DNA from: Oncomelania hupensis
Taxonomy: Eukaryota > Mollusca > Gastropoda > Littorinimorpha > Pomatiopsidae
Assembly: GCA_036898135.1 (NCBI GenBank)
Contig: CM072525.1
Span: 21,791,037 to 21,855,036 of the forward strand
Length of the DNA stretch: 64,000 bases
Reading direction: 5' to 3'
In this document: piece by piece, positions 1 to 10,288 of the stretch
Layout: each line of letters begins with the position of its first letter
Position numbering within the stretch: the stretch's first letter is position 1
Position numbers and translations under genes: made by a program
Notes under the pieces: model-generated
The model's input: only the letters and a program-made list of their open reading frames with translations
Databases searched by the model: none
Told to the model about the DNA's origin: nothing

Positions 1-170
1 AGTTGGGAAGAAACTAAAAACAATTAGCCCAAGCTGCCTCAGCAACCACAATAGTATACCGCAATGTCCACTACAAAATAACAACCAAATAATTTCACTT
101 TACAGCTTTAAGAAATAAAGAAGCTGAAGTGCAGTGAAGCCAAATACCCATAAGGTTGCGATACATACAT

Positions 171-574
171 GGCCTCGTGGCGCAGTAGATAAGTCGCCGG
201 TTTCCTATGCCGAAGGTCGCGGGTTTGATTCCCGCAAGGGGCGAACGTATGTGACTTAGCTACGAGACTATTGAGGTCACCGGGGGCTTTCTCCGGGCAC
301 TCCGGTTTCCTCCCTCCCTTCAATAATGGTACAGAACGCAGTCAATATAAAAATTTCAAAAATAAAAATTCGATTTTCTTTCCATCTTCTAATAGCAATC
401 TCCCTGCCTTTACACCACCTGTTTGAGTGATGGATGTGTATTATGTGTGTGTGAGGGTGGATGAGACAGGTGAGTGTGTATGTTGGTATAGATCGCCACG
501 CTTTGAGCCTGATTGATTTGGGGAAAGGCGCGTATATAGCATCCTGTATTATTATTTTTATTATTATTATTACA
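171..574 (+). mobile_element. tRNA-derived SINE (family 1)
   Basis: The head (about 171-241) has RNA polymerase III-type promoter boxes: an A-box-like stretch with TGGCGCAGTAGATAAG near 178 and a B-box-like GGGTTTGATTCCC near 221. A body of about 300 bp follows and ends in GCGCGTATATAGCATCC plus an ATT-rich tail. The tail resembles the 3' end of the LINE at 2.7-4.3 kb, as expected for a SINE mobilised by a partner LINE. A 5'-truncated relative is at 40344-40486. No clear target duplication was found. Confidence 0.75.
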
Positions 575-2365
575 ATGCTGCCTTGCTTAAACAGTAAAAA
601 TTGCACCCAAAATTATTTTGTACAGCTCCAATGACCAAATAATAAAAGGGCAGTAACTGGAAAAACACAGGGCCTGGTTTATTATTAATATTTAATAATT
701 TATTTCGTCATTCTTATATAGCGCAATTCCAGTTCAAGTTATACATAAGTTATGGGATCAAACACGCATATCAAAATTAAAAGTAGTTCTCTACTACATA
801 CAACAGAAGTCATAATTTTCATGTGATTTTTACAGATGCCTACCCTCAATTTGAAATTTAAGTATTAGCTTTTTCATATTTCAGTATTACTATTACGATT
901 TCCGTATTTACTTTTACTACCTATTTTTTTTGCACTCATCGTTTTTGATATTATGCGAAGAATCCAGTGATAGATTGATTTGCTGCCACAATCTTCTTTT
1001 TCTTATCCAAAGCCTCGTAATTATTGATATGCTATGGGCCTTCCATGTGCCCCTTGATGCCGTTCATACCACCTGCGGAAATGCCAAACTGGTTGGCACA
1101 AATCATACTTTTGAGTCAGTGCTGCCGCGAATAACGAAAGCACACTTTTATGAATACGAGGCAAGATATGTCTGCCACTTGCGCCGTTTCTTTGAAGATT
1201 CAGATTCACAATCACTTTGCTTAGCCATTCATTTGGACGCCATATTTTGAATTCTGTCTCAAGAGCACCGATCTTCACTGCGACTTCGCAAAAACTGGTT
1301 CGACAAACCTCTGTGCCTCTACTGGAAACTTCAATGCCACGTGTCTCTACTGAGACTGCACATTGTGGCATTAAACCGGGTTTGGCTGTCTTGGGAAAAA
1401 CGTCATGCGGTGCATTACAATAGGCCAACGACAGACCTGCCTACCTCAAAATTTTTTTTGTCAGTACTCCAGGCAATTCAAAACCAGATTTTGGAAATCA
1501 TGACCAGATTTTGACTTTCGGTATTTATATAAACTGTCGTTATTTTAATTGAACCAAAATAATGATAATAAATAAATAAAAATATAAAACTGTGTAAACT
1601 TATTGTCATTATTCATCTTAATTTGCTCTTAGCTAAATTTTCATATATTATTACACACGTAAAATAAATCAAGAAACGGTACACTGTTCAATAAATGTAT
1701 TGTTTAAAAATTAGGGTGCTTAATTAAAAAACAATGCAAAAGTGTTAGGCCACCACATCAACATAATATGTGATAATGATCTACTTGTATTTTTTTCAAA
1801 TCATGCATGTATGCACTTTTCAGCTGCTGAGTTCTTCTGTTGTGAAAGAGCTTTCAGGTCTGAACTTCACCATCAGTGCTTCAACAGCGTCTTTGCCCAT
1901 ACTGGACCTACTGTCAACATCTTAATTGTCATCTGTTGTTTCATGAATTCTTTTCTCCATGACAAATATTTGCAGAGTATACACTTGAAAAACACAAGGG
2001 TATTCAATGAGTTATAGTTTTCTGGCGCAAATTATTTAGCTTCCGCTTCCGGTTAAGTGTACTTTTTACCGAAAAAATAAATAAATTTTTTTTTTTTAGA
2101 TCGTAACAGCGTACTCGAGGTCAAAATATCGGGAAAATACGGCGAAATACGGACGGGTAAGCAGGTCTGCAACGAGTTCGATTTTTTTTTCCCAATGTTG
2201 TTTTTATTGAATTCCGGACTGGAAACAAGTATCCGTATTTTCCGTAGCGCTTGCCGAGTTTTTAAAATTTCCGGAAAAAATACAGAAATTCCATAGGGGT
2301 AGGCATGCCTGCAGATGCTATAAGCTCAAATAGTACCTCGTAACTCATGATGCTACAATGCTTAC
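575..2365. other. AT-rich stretch without a supported gene
   Basis: This lies downstream (minus sense) of the last visible KMT2C/D exon and is probably intron. Several open frames of 70-135 codons occur on both strands (for example 1021-1428 minus) but none has a recognisable domain or splice-consistent edges. A GCGCTATATAAGAATG stretch near 710-725, read on the minus strand, resembles LINE/SINE 3' tails in this window, so an old retroposon is likely to its right. Confidence 0.5.
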
Positions 2366-2528
2366 CTATTACTTCAGCCTGAGAAATGTGGTCGGGGCAA
2401 ATCAAAGCCAGAATCTTCAAGTCTTGGAAGCTGCTGCCAGCTGCAGCACAAGGGAAATGATATTTTTTTATGCATAGTGGTGTTTTGCACGCCAACGAGG
2501 CTCCATAACGCCGACAGTATTCACATTT
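2366..2528 (-). CDS. KMT2C: KMT2C/D-like methyltransferase, exon with second half of extended PHD 1
   Basis: This internal exon begins after a TGTGTGCAG acceptor and ends at an ATAG/GTAAGC donor. It is 163 bp, enters in phase 0 and leaves in phase 1. It encodes about 54 residues starting KCEYCRRYGASLAC, then YHFPCAAAGSSFQDLK and ICPDH, which supply the C-terminal zinc ligands of an extended PHD finger. The FPCA/FQD/CPDH pattern matches KMT2C and KMT2D, the COMPASS-family H3K4 mono-methyltransferases that act at enhancers. It follows exon 5882-5994 in phase. Later PHD, HMG and SET exons would lie left of the window. Confidence 0.85.
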
Positions 2529-2659
2529 CTGCACACAAAAGATACAAGACAATATTTACATAACAAGAACATGTAATCAAGAAATGTTTATTCACTACAA
2601 TACAGTGAAACTTTGGAGTGTCACTTTTAATAAACACAACAGCTAAAACAAACAAAAAA

Positions 2660-4312
2660 AGTACATTTTTCATAGAAATTTAGTGTTGGATGGTTGGAGA
2701 GGAGAATGCAGACTGAAACAGTAGTTAACTCGTCTCTGGTCAGTGGCATAGTGCCACCTCAGTTCAAAAAAGCTGTGATCACCCCCATTCTCAAGAAGCC
2801 TGGGCTTGACCCGAACGTGTTAAAACACTATAGACCGGTGTCGAACCTGCCTTTCATGGCGAAGGTCTTAGAGAAAGTGGTTCTAGCCCAACTGATCGAG
2901 CATCTGCAAGCAAACAATCTGTTAGAAGTGTATCAGAGTGCATACAGAAAGGATCACAGTGTGGAGACAGCCGTGCTGAATGTTCTGGATGGCCTACTAA
3001 TGAGTTCAGATCAGAAGCGAGTTTCTCTCATGGCGCTTCTTGACCTCAGCGCGGCTTTCGACACGCTGGATCATTCTGTACTGCTTCAAAGACTTAACAA
3101 ATCATTTGGCCTACGTGGTGTTGTTCATGACTGGTTTGTGTCGTATGTGCAGGATCGCTTTCAGTCAGTTCTGGTTGATGGTGTTTTATCATCACCCGAC
3201 TCACTTGTATTTGGTGTACCTCAGGGTTCTGTGTTGGGGCCTGTGTTATTTACATTGTATTCTCAGCCACTTTCAGACGTCATCACAGACCATGAATGTA
3301 ATTTCCATAAATATGCAGACGATACTGAACTGTCCAAGAGTTCTCAGCCATCAGACTTTAAGACTGTGCAGTCAGACATTCAAACTTGCATCCATGATGT
3401 TCTTTCCTGGATGGATAGCAATAAGCTTAAATTGAACACTGAAAAAACTGAAATCATGCCAGTAGGCAAAGCCTCGTGTCTCAGGCAGGTCGGCAGCGAC
3501 TCCCTAGTTGTAAATGGCAGCAGCATTCCGTACCAAGACTCCGTGCGCTATCTTGGAGTCAAAATTGACCAAACCTTGTCAATGCAAGATCAAATTGGTA
3601 CTATTTGTCGTGCTACTTTTCTCGAGATGAGGCGCATTGCCTCTATTCGACCATTTTTAACCGAGTCAGCGTGTGCAGCTCTTGTCAATGCTTTTGTGAC
3701 ATCGCGGCTTGACTTCTGCAATTCTGTTCTGGTGGGTCTTCCAACTGAACAAATAAATCGCCTTCAACGCGTACAAAACAACGCAGCGCGTCTTATTTTG
3801 AAACGGAAGAAAAGGGATCACACCACTCCCTTACTATGCAAGCTTCACTGGCTGCCGGTGAAGTTTCGCATTCAATTCAAGGTCTGCATTTTGGCATTTC
3901 GGTTCTTTGAAGGCACACTACCATCCTACCTAGCCAATGCACTTGTAGCCTATAAACCAACTCGGGCACTACGTTCTTCGTCTGAACGTCTTTTAACAGC
4001 GCCACTCCGAAATATGAAAACTTTCAGAGAACGTGCATTTTCTTTTGCTGCGCCTACTCTCTGGAATTCGCTGCCGGCAAACATGAGAGGCGTATCTGAC
4101 TTGGCAACATTCAAATCGCAACTGAAAACGTATTTGTTCAAGCTTGCGTTCAAATAATTATTATTATTATTTTTGTTTTTATTTCATTGTAATATTATGT
4201 CATATGTGTTGTAATGACAGGATGTACAATGGATGAATGCGAGTGGGTGCGCAATGAGTCACAATGTGAGATTTGCGCGATATAAGTACCATTCATTATT
4301 ATTATTATTAAA
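2660..4312 (+). mobile_element. CR1/L2-like LINE, 5'-truncated, nearly intact RT end
   Basis: This non-LTR retrotransposon lacks its endonuclease region but keeps reverse transcriptase and the 3' UTR. The 3' end is GCGCGATATAAGTACCATTC followed by an ATT tail (about 4276-4312). It lies in the KMT2C/D intron between exons 2366-2528 and 5882-5994, on the strand opposite to the gene. Its tail resembles that of the SINE at 171-574. The left edge is approximate. Confidence 0.8.
2694..4157 (+). CDS. LINE reverse transcriptase (CR1/L2-like), partial
   Basis: This is 487 codons without interruption. It starts in the palm region, with [10 protein letters not shown] near residue 43, then motif A FDTLDH (from about 122), [13 protein letters not shown], and the catalytic YADD at residues 207-210. 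The C-terminal part has [20 protein letters not shown] and ends TYLFKLAFK, typical of CR1/L2-type ORF2. The first ATG is only the first Met left after truncation; the endonuclease domain is missing. The long open frame suggests a fairly recent copy. It cannot move by itself. Confidence 0.9.
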   Translation: MERRMQTETVVNSSLVSGIVPPQFKKAVITPILKKPGLDPNVLKHYRPVSNLPFMAKVLEKVVLAQLIEHLQANNLLEVYQSAYRKDHSVETAVLNVLDGLLMSSDQKRVSLMALLDLSAAFDTLDHSVLLQRLNKSFGLRGVVHDWFVSYVQDRFQSVLVDGVLSSPDSLVFGVPQGSVLGPVLFTLYSQPLSDVITDHECNFHKYADDTELSKSSQPSDFKTVQSDIQTCIHDVLSWMDSNKLKLNTEKTEIMPVGKASCLRQVGSDSLVVNGSSIPYQDSVRYLGVKIDQTLSMQDQIGTICRATFLEMRRIASIRPFLTESACAALVNAFVTSRLDFCNSVLVGLPTEQINRLQRVQNNAARLILKRKKRDHTTPLLCKLHWLPVKFRIQFKVCILAFRFFEGTLPSYLANALVAYKPTRALRSSSERLLTAPLRNMKTFRERAFSFAAPTLWNSLPANMRGVSDLATFKSQLKTYLFKLAFK

Positions 4313-5690
4313 CTAGAAGGGCAAAGCTCATGACTCACATGCTCCTTGTGGAACTCGCAATATTTAACATGAAAATTAGTGCTCAGAAACAACAAAATGA
4401 AACGGTGGCAATAAAATGCAAATACAGACTTTGATCTTTCTATGCTTTTGATCTTAGGATGATCTTGACCTCCAGGTCGAAATACACTCATGTACTGCCA
4501 AATAAACCACAGCAAAAGTTGTATTAGGCAACAACAAAAAGTGACCTTGAGTTGACCTTGACCTTTAGTGACCTAGACCTTGGGATGACCTTCATGTGAC
4601 AATAACCTTGACCTTGGGATGACTGTGACCTACATGTGACCTCTCATGCTCATGTATGATCAAATAATCCAATGTTGTTGCATACTATGGGTTAAATAGA
4701 GCCAGTTCACTGTATGATGATCTATTTTTTATGTTTTTGCAAGACCTTCAAGATTAATGCAAAAATGGAACATGATATAAAAGATAAATCTATCATCTGT
4801 AAATACAACAAGTTTGAACTTTATACCTCTCATAATTTAGGGTCAAGGTCATTTTAAAATACTTATACAGACTTTGGACAGCTTCAGTGACCACAAGGTT
4901 GACCAAATGGATATAGGACGTATGTCTCTTTGATTATTATTATTATTATTATTGAGGATTTTTATAGCGCACTTATCTCGCCGTACTTGACCAAACTATA
5001 GGCGCTGGCCCCCGAGAAGCCCACCCGCAGCCTTTGGGTGCATGGTCTGACGCCTGGACAACTGAGCACTATCCTGGCCAGCCAGGGATGGGGGAGAAGG
5101 ATTAAGTGCATGCTGGGTGTGTTCTTGTTACCGGCACTCACCCGTCTAGGACATGAGCGTCAGGATCTTTACAGTCCGTTATAATGGAATGTATGAGACT
5201 AGACCTCGGTTTATACTCTCATCCGAAGGAGTAGGAAATGGAAGTAAAGTGTCTTTCCCAGGGACACAACACAATGGCCCGGAAAGGGCTCGAACCCGGG
5301 ACCTTCAGATCCGCAAGCCAAAGCACTACCATTAGACCACCGTGCCTCCTGATATCTATCATGCATTAAACAATCATAAATTCAATATAATAACTTGGAA
5401 AAAAAGTGAAATTTTGCTAAAAATTTTCATATTTTGACTAAGGTTTGTTGACCCTGTGGTCTTGGCCTTGAAGTGAAGTCATTCATTCACTGAGGCCTCA
5501 TGGATATAAACCATCTTACTAAGTCTGGTGGTGATAGTTGAAATATGTACTGAGATGGTTATCCACTTGCAAGTTTTGCATGTTGAGGCGGTGGAAAACG
5601 GAAAAACACTTTTTTTTTAAAATGTATTTTTTGCACTTTTTATGACTCGTCTCACACGGATTTGCAAAAATCTAGATTTTTTTTTTTGAG
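4312..5690. repeat. Dispersed repeat, copy 1 (interrupted by a SINE)
   Basis: The sequence starts ACTAGAAGGGC followed by 'GACTCACATGCTCCTTGTGG' and recurs at 8037-9548 with many shared blocks, including TCAAGGTCA-rich stretches and a common right part (CTCATGGATATAAACC versus CTCATGAGTATACATC). Copy 1 is interrupted by the SINE at 4937-5346, which copy 2 lacks. There is no coding capacity; the class is not recognised. The right edge is approximate. Confidence 0.7.
4937..5346 (-). mobile_element. tRNA-derived SINE (family 2)
   Basis: Read on the minus strand, the head contains an A box TGGTCTAATGGTAG (5327-5340) and a B box GGGTTCGAGCCC (5286-5300), so it derives from a tRNA gene. The body runs leftward to CGCTATAAAAATCCTC and an AAT repeat tail at about 4937-4957. 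The tail closely resembles the 3' end of the LINE at 43.2-45.5 kb. It is inserted in dispersed-repeat copy 1; the matching site in copy 2 (about 9195) is empty. Confidence 0.85.
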
Positions 5691-5881
5691 GAGAGGGAGG
5701 GGGGTTGAGGGACTGGGGTAGAGTTGAGTACATAGCCTCACATTGTAATGTATGCGAGTCAAAAATGTATTGGTGTACAAACCTCTGTTCTTTACAACTT
5801 AAAATTGTGCACAAGTACAAAGACTCACTGCAACATACACGTGAGCTGAAAGTAAAAAAAATTAAAGAATTTTAAAAATAC

Positions 5882-5994
5882 CTGGGAGAGGGCAACAAAG
5901 GCTGCCTTATCAACATACAGCAGGCTTAGGTTGCCTTCACTGGAAGTCACATCGTCAGACCATAGGGCACAGGCCCAATGGGCCCACACAGCTC
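5882..5994 (-). CDS. KMT2C: KMT2C/D-like methyltransferase, middle of extended PHD 1
   Basis: This 113-bp exon lies between a TGTGACAG acceptor and a CAG/GTATTT donor. It enters in phase 1, leaves in phase 0, and joins its neighbours without a frame break. It encodes GAVWAHWACALWSDDV and then LLYVDKAAFVALSQ. The WAHxxCAxWS core and the VDKA segment are the central signature of the KMT2C/D extended PHD finger. The shadow open frame around it reads into both introns and is not the real boundary. Confidence 0.85.
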
Positions 5995-6435
5995 CTGTCA
6001 CACAAAAATAATGTATTAATAAATGATCAACAAGCCAATACAGCTTCTGCCACACAAAAGTTAATGTAATCATTAAACATGCTTTTAGCAGTTGTAACAT
6101 TGGCCAGAGTTCCAGGGACATCCTACAAACTTGTAAGCGTTTTGCCAGTGGTATCAGGAGCTTGGTTTGAGAATATGTCTTGCACTCGTTTATCTACGTA
6201 CATGTATACTATAAAAACCTTGGAAAGAAGTCCAAGAAATTGAGAAAACAACAACAAACGAACAAAAAATCCAGCACAAGTTAGAGGTTGAACATGAAGA
6301 CATGTAAATATGCTACCACACACCTCTTCTTCGAGTCTACTAAAATGACAATGCTGTACAATTATTCACAGGGTTCACAGTTCTTTCTAAACTACATAAA
6401 CAGTAATAATGCACAAAGCGTTCAAAGGGCCTCAC

Positions 6436-6566
6436 CAGTTTCATCAAAGACTGTGTTGACATCAGCATCCTCTGTGTAACCAACAATGGCCAATTCATCT
6501 GTCAGTGCTAAGTTGTTGTCCTCTTCTCCGAAGGATTGGTGCCTTGGTGAACGGCTGCGTTCTCGA
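6436..6566 (-). CDS. KMT2C: KMT2C/D-like methyltransferase, linker exon before extended PHD core
   Basis: This 131-bp exon runs from a TTTTTGCAG acceptor to an ACTG/GTGAGG donor (enters phase 2, leaves phase 1). It encodes an arginine/serine-rich start (RERSRSPRHQ), an acidic turn, and then LTDELAIVGYTEDADVNTVF. The DEL-x-x-VG...FDETG pattern corresponds to the segment that precedes the extended PHD core in KMT2C, which favours KMT2C-type ancestry. Too short and too spliced to show as a long open frame; phase agreement on both sides is the main support. Confidence 0.8.
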
Positions 6567-7000
6567 CTGCAAAAAAAAAGAAAAGAAAAAAAAGGGTTCT
6601 TTGTAGATTTGAATCCTCAACTTACCTTGCTCTTTGTATGTGTTGTATTTCTGATGTCCTCTCAGCTATTTTTTTGCTTTGAGGTAAACTCACGAGTTCT
6701 TAAATTGTACTTCCCTGCTCTAATCCATTTATTTGCCAAAATTTATATATATATCAAGGTCATATTAAACTGAAGTACATGTACATGTGATTAAGAGACT
6801 TCAAATGAAAGTTCGGTGAAGCCAAATCAGCATAGTAATAAAACCACTTTCAGTCTAGATATTTACTTATTCTCTTCATCAGGATATTTGTACCCCCCTA
6901 AAAAATATTTGAAAACAATAACAATTGTAATAAACACCACCACAAACCACACCACACCACCAAACAACCAAACTAAACAAAACCACAGAAACCAACTAAC

Positions 7001-7213
7001 CTTGCTCCTCTAAATTTGCCTCTAGGTCGTCTACATGTCAATGGCTTGCTGCTTCTCTCCTTGCTAATATCCTCAGCCTCTGTGGTCACTCGCTGAGTTT
7101 TCAGCAAGTGCTGTGATGGAGAAAAACCCTCAGTGGCTTCGAACCTTATGATATCCCCCTGCCCCAGCAAGCTCTTCTCCCCGCAACCACAAAACGCACA
7201 CAGACGGCCAGAT
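7001..7213 (-). CDS. KMT2C: KMT2C/D-like methyltransferase, first zinc-ligand exon
   Basis: This 213-bp exon lies between a GTCTCCAG acceptor and a GCAAG/GTTAGT donor, phase 2 on both sides. It opens GSGRLCAFCGCGEKSLLGQG, the start of the KMT2C/D extended PHD module (CxxCxCGE...GQG), and continues into a polar, basic linker ending CRRPRGKFRGA. Together with the three exons downstream it rebuilds the order Cys pair, linker, WAH core, C-terminal ligands. Confidence 0.85.
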
Positions 7214-7487
7214 CTGGAGACAAAAAATACACAAAACAAAATGGCAAAAATAATAAATTATATAAATCTTATAATAATAAATATTTTTCAAGATGCATTT
7301 CTCCTTTTAGTGCAAATATTACTTATATTTAAAAAAAACAAACACCTTCACCATTTTAATTCAAGGTCTGCAAACTATAAAAGTGCAACTTACTTTGGGT
7401 ATTTCTATGAGTTCCTCCAGCATCTGTACAATCAACTACAGCACTGACAAAGATGTTTAAGTTTGGTATGCGTAGTATCGTAATGTA

Positions 7488-7605
7488 AGATTTGTTTGTG
7501 GTTGGTTAATAAGATTTGTTTGTGGTTGGTTAATAAGATTTGTTTGTGGTTGGTTAATAAGATTTGTTTGTGGTTGGTTAATAAGATTTGTTTGTGGTTG
7601 GTTAA
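7488..7605 (+). repeat. 24-bp tandem repeat, five copies
   Basis: The unit TAAGATTTGTTTGTGGTTGG plus TTAA is repeated five times head to tail with no visible mismatch. It lies in the KMT2C/D intron between exons 7001-7213 and 7691-7963. The perfect copies suggest recent slippage or unequal exchange. There are no unique spacers, so it is not a CRISPR array. Confidence 0.95.
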
Positions 7606-7690
7606 TCAACTTAACGTGCCGTCTCTATGCAACACCTCACAAAGCAACAGGGATCAATACCACATACGAGCACACACACAAACTACTGAC

Positions 7691-7963
7691 CCTTGACTAT
7701 CAGAGGTGTCGTCGGATGCTGTAGAAGGGCCTGGAATGGCCAGATCGGTGCTGGATGCTGTGGCACCCTCACTGCCTAGGGACGTAGCAGATGCTCGAGT
7801 CGAGACCCCGTCTTCTGAGTCCCCTGTATCCACATCCATCAAGGATGGTCTATGCTTGCGCTGAGAAGCGAGCCACGCTTGACGGAATGATAAGGAGGAA
7901 CTGATGCCTCTACCTCTGGATCGAGAACCTCGGCCTCTGCTGTTTACGCCTCCTCCTCTACCC
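7691..7963 (-). CDS. KMT2C: KMT2C/D-like methyltransferase, RG-rich and Ser/Thr-rich exon
   Basis: This 273-bp exon runs from a TGTCACCAG acceptor to a CAAGG/GTCAGT donor, phase 2 in and out. It encodes a glycine/arginine-rich start (RGRGGGVNSRGRGSRSRGRG), followed by SFRQAWLASQRKHRPS and a disordered acidic/Ser-Ala tail ending SDDTSDSQ. It is a low-complexity N-terminal linker typical of KMT2C/D. The assignment rests mainly on its place between the AT-hook exon and the CAFCGCG exon with matching phases. Confidence 0.75.
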
Positions 7964-8036
7964 CTGGTGACAATAAATCGACAATGAGTAACCAGATAAA
8001 ACGTTCTACAGTTTCATATATTCACCATAATACTTA

Positions 8037-9548
8037 CAAACTAGAAGGGCCCCATGACCCACATGCTCATTGTGGAACTCACAATATTTGACATGAAAAT
8101 GAGTGCTCAGAAAAAAATAAAATGAAACGGTGGCATTAAAATGCAAATATGGACTTTGATCTTTTTATTCTCTTGACCTTGAGATGACATTGACCTCTGC
8201 ATCCAAATACACTCATGTACTATCAAATAAAGTACAGCAAAAGTTGTATTGTTCCCCCCCCCCACCCCCCACCCCCAAATGGTGATCTTCGGATGACCCT
8301 GATCTTCAGTTACCTTGACCATCAGGTGATCTCTCATGCATGTCTGATCAAATAAACCAATGTTGTTGCTTACTGTGGTGTTACATGAATTTATCAATAG
8401 TCGATTCAGCCCCGATGCTTGAATCTTGATATACAGTGTAACTCAAATTCGTTTATCATCGCAGCCTGTTCACTCAGCAACAAGGCAGGAATCGTTGTAT
8501 AAAGTTATCCAGCTTTATTCAGCAAACATCAACAAATGCATACAAGATCACTTTCCGAAAATCCCTTTTTGCAACCAGATGATGCATTACTTATATCAGC
8601 CTCTCTTGAATCCAGTAAAGTTTAGAACATTCCAGAACGACGCAATAACACCCAATCAAAATTAAACTCGTCACCGGGACTATGAGCTGTTTTATGTCAT
8701 AGAACATTCCACAGTTTACAAGCTATTGCCAGATAGATCTGGAAACTTTGATGGATAATAAACAATTCCAGAAAATTCTCAATGATACTTCAATAATATA
8801 GATCGACGACAACAACATTATACAAAGCTTTTTCAACCAACAGCACAGAATCAATTCAAAGGTAAATATCGCATGCTTTGCAAAATAGCATGTTTGGAAC
8901 TACTGTGCATGTCTCAATCATAACATATGGGTTATATAAATAGCCATTTCACTGTACAAAGATCTATTTTTGGGATGTTTTTGCAAGGCCTAAAATAACA
9001 TTGACCTTCGAGACACACAAACGAAACATATATAAAAGATCAATCTATCATCTCTAAATACAACAAGTTTGGACTTTATATTGCTAATAGTTCAGGGTCA
9101 AGGTCACTTAGTTCAAAGTACCTATACTAACCGACTTCGGACAGCTCCACCTTGGAGTGAGGTTGACCAAATTAGCATGGGATGTGTGTCTCATTAATAT
9201 ATTTATCTTGCATCAAAGAATCATAAGTTCAATATTAATAACCTAGGGGAAAAAATGAAATTTTGTGAAACATTTTCACTTATTTGACTTAACATTTGAT
9301 GACTGTGATCTTGACCTTGAAGTGAATTCACTGGTCATTTATGAGGTCTCATGAGTATACATCACTTTACCAAGTTTAGTTGTGATAGCTGAAATAGGTC
9401 TGAGTACTTAGCCACTTTAAAGTTTTTGCACAAACAGATGGCAAACTGCGGAAGGATGGACGGACTGACATTTTTTTCGATTTCATTTTTGTACAATTTA
9501 GGACTCATTTCGCACAAATTTGCCCAAATCTGGAGAAAAAAAATTGTT
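8037..9548. repeat. Dispersed repeat, copy 2 (interrupted by a solo LTR)
   Basis: Second copy of the ACTAGAAGGG repeat of 4312-5690, in the same orientation. It is interrupted at 8379-8925 by a solo LTR, on each side of which the copy 1 sequence resumes. A third, partial copy starts directly after it (9572-9707). Lies in a KMT2C/D intron. Confidence 0.7.
8379..8925 (-). mobile_element. Solo LTR of the 17-kb Ty3/gypsy-like family
   Basis: The element starts TGTTACATG and ends CATAACA, giving TG...CA termini. Flanks are TGTGG (8374-8378) and TATGG (8926-8930), a 5-bp target duplication with one mismatch; copy 1 of the host repeat has TATGG at this spot. Its minus strand aligns with the LTR at 17026-17626 in several blocks, for example TATTTTGCAAAGCATGC and AGCTTTGTATAA. 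There is no internal coding region, so it was probably left by LTR-LTR recombination. Confidence 0.85.
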
Positions 9549-9571
9549 TGGTGAATATACACATTCACATT

Positions 9572-9707
9572 GCTGACTCACATGCTCCTTATGGAACTCG
9601 CAAAAATTTAATATGCAAATGAGTGCCCAGAAAAAAATCCAAATGAAATGGTGGCATTAAAATGTAAAGTAATACCGACTTTGATCTTTCTATGCTCTTG
9701 ACCTTGA
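9572..9707. repeat. Dispersed repeat, copy 3 (partial)
   Basis: About 135 bp matching the first part of the ACTAGAAGGG repeat (GACTCACATGCTCC... to TATGCTCTTGACCTTGAGA), directly next to copy 2 and in the same orientation. It ends just before the KMT2C/D exon at 9775. Confidence 0.65.
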
Positions 9708-9774
9708 GAAGAATGAGTTAACTCAGCCTATCATCTACACATCGCAGGTACCAAAAGCCGAAAAGGTGCTTTAC

Positions 9775-10288
9775 CTTGGCTGTCTGGCTATGACAGGAGA
9801 AAATGGGTATGTCCTGGGTCGGCCCCTGCCTCGTTTGAACTTGAAGGGAGAGCTGGATCCTGTGGTGTAGGCGAAGGGAGCTGGGTAGAGAGTGCTGGTG
9901 TTGGTGAGTTGCTGGGTGGGGCGAGTAAGCTCCGACTGGCTGTCCGAGAAATCCGAGTGTCCGGGATAAGGGGAGGTAACAGGATAAGGGGAAGTAAGCG
10001 GCGATTCCGACAGCACATCACTGTCGTCTTCGCTCGCTTTTGGGAGGAAGAGATCGCGACCTTTGAGCGCTCTCTCGGACAGATCGTCTTCTTCGTTGGC
10101 CGAGTGGGAGGATAGACTGCTCGCGATGAAGTCAGATGATGATGGCTGTAGCTCCGATGGTTCTACATCTTCATCATCTGCTGCGGCTGATACGGTCTGG
10201 CCTCTCGCACTTGGGTCATTGGCTTTATTGCTTCGTGACAGGATACATGATGCCGAGTTATATTTCTCCTGATTTTTTCCTTTACTCT
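9775..10288 (-). CDS. KMT2C: KMT2C/D-like methyltransferase, N-terminal AT-hook exon
   Basis: This 514-bp exon runs from a CACTTGCAG acceptor to a CCAAG/GTAAAG donor. Phase 2 at the donor fits exon 7691-7963 exactly and completes an Arg codon. The first half is acidic and Ser-rich (DDEDVEPSELQPSSSD, NEEDDLSERA); the second has two SPYP motifs and a KRGRGRPRTYPFSP AT-hook. An N-terminal AT-hook before the first extended PHD is known for KMT2C. No start codon is visible, so upstream coding sequence must exist. Confidence 0.75.

Noticed and set aside
171..241. Functional tRNA gene
   Set aside because: The tRNA-like head lacks a convincing full cloverleaf and is fused to a SINE body and ATT tail; the same reasoning applies at 5286-5340 and 39469-39545.
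1021..1428. 135-codon minus-strand frame
   Set aside because: No recognised domain, no splice logic with the KMT2C/D exons, and overlapping frames on the other strand are equally open.
7488..7605. CRISPR-like or regulatory iteron array
   Set aside because: Simple head-to-tail 24-bp tandem repeat without spacers in an intron.
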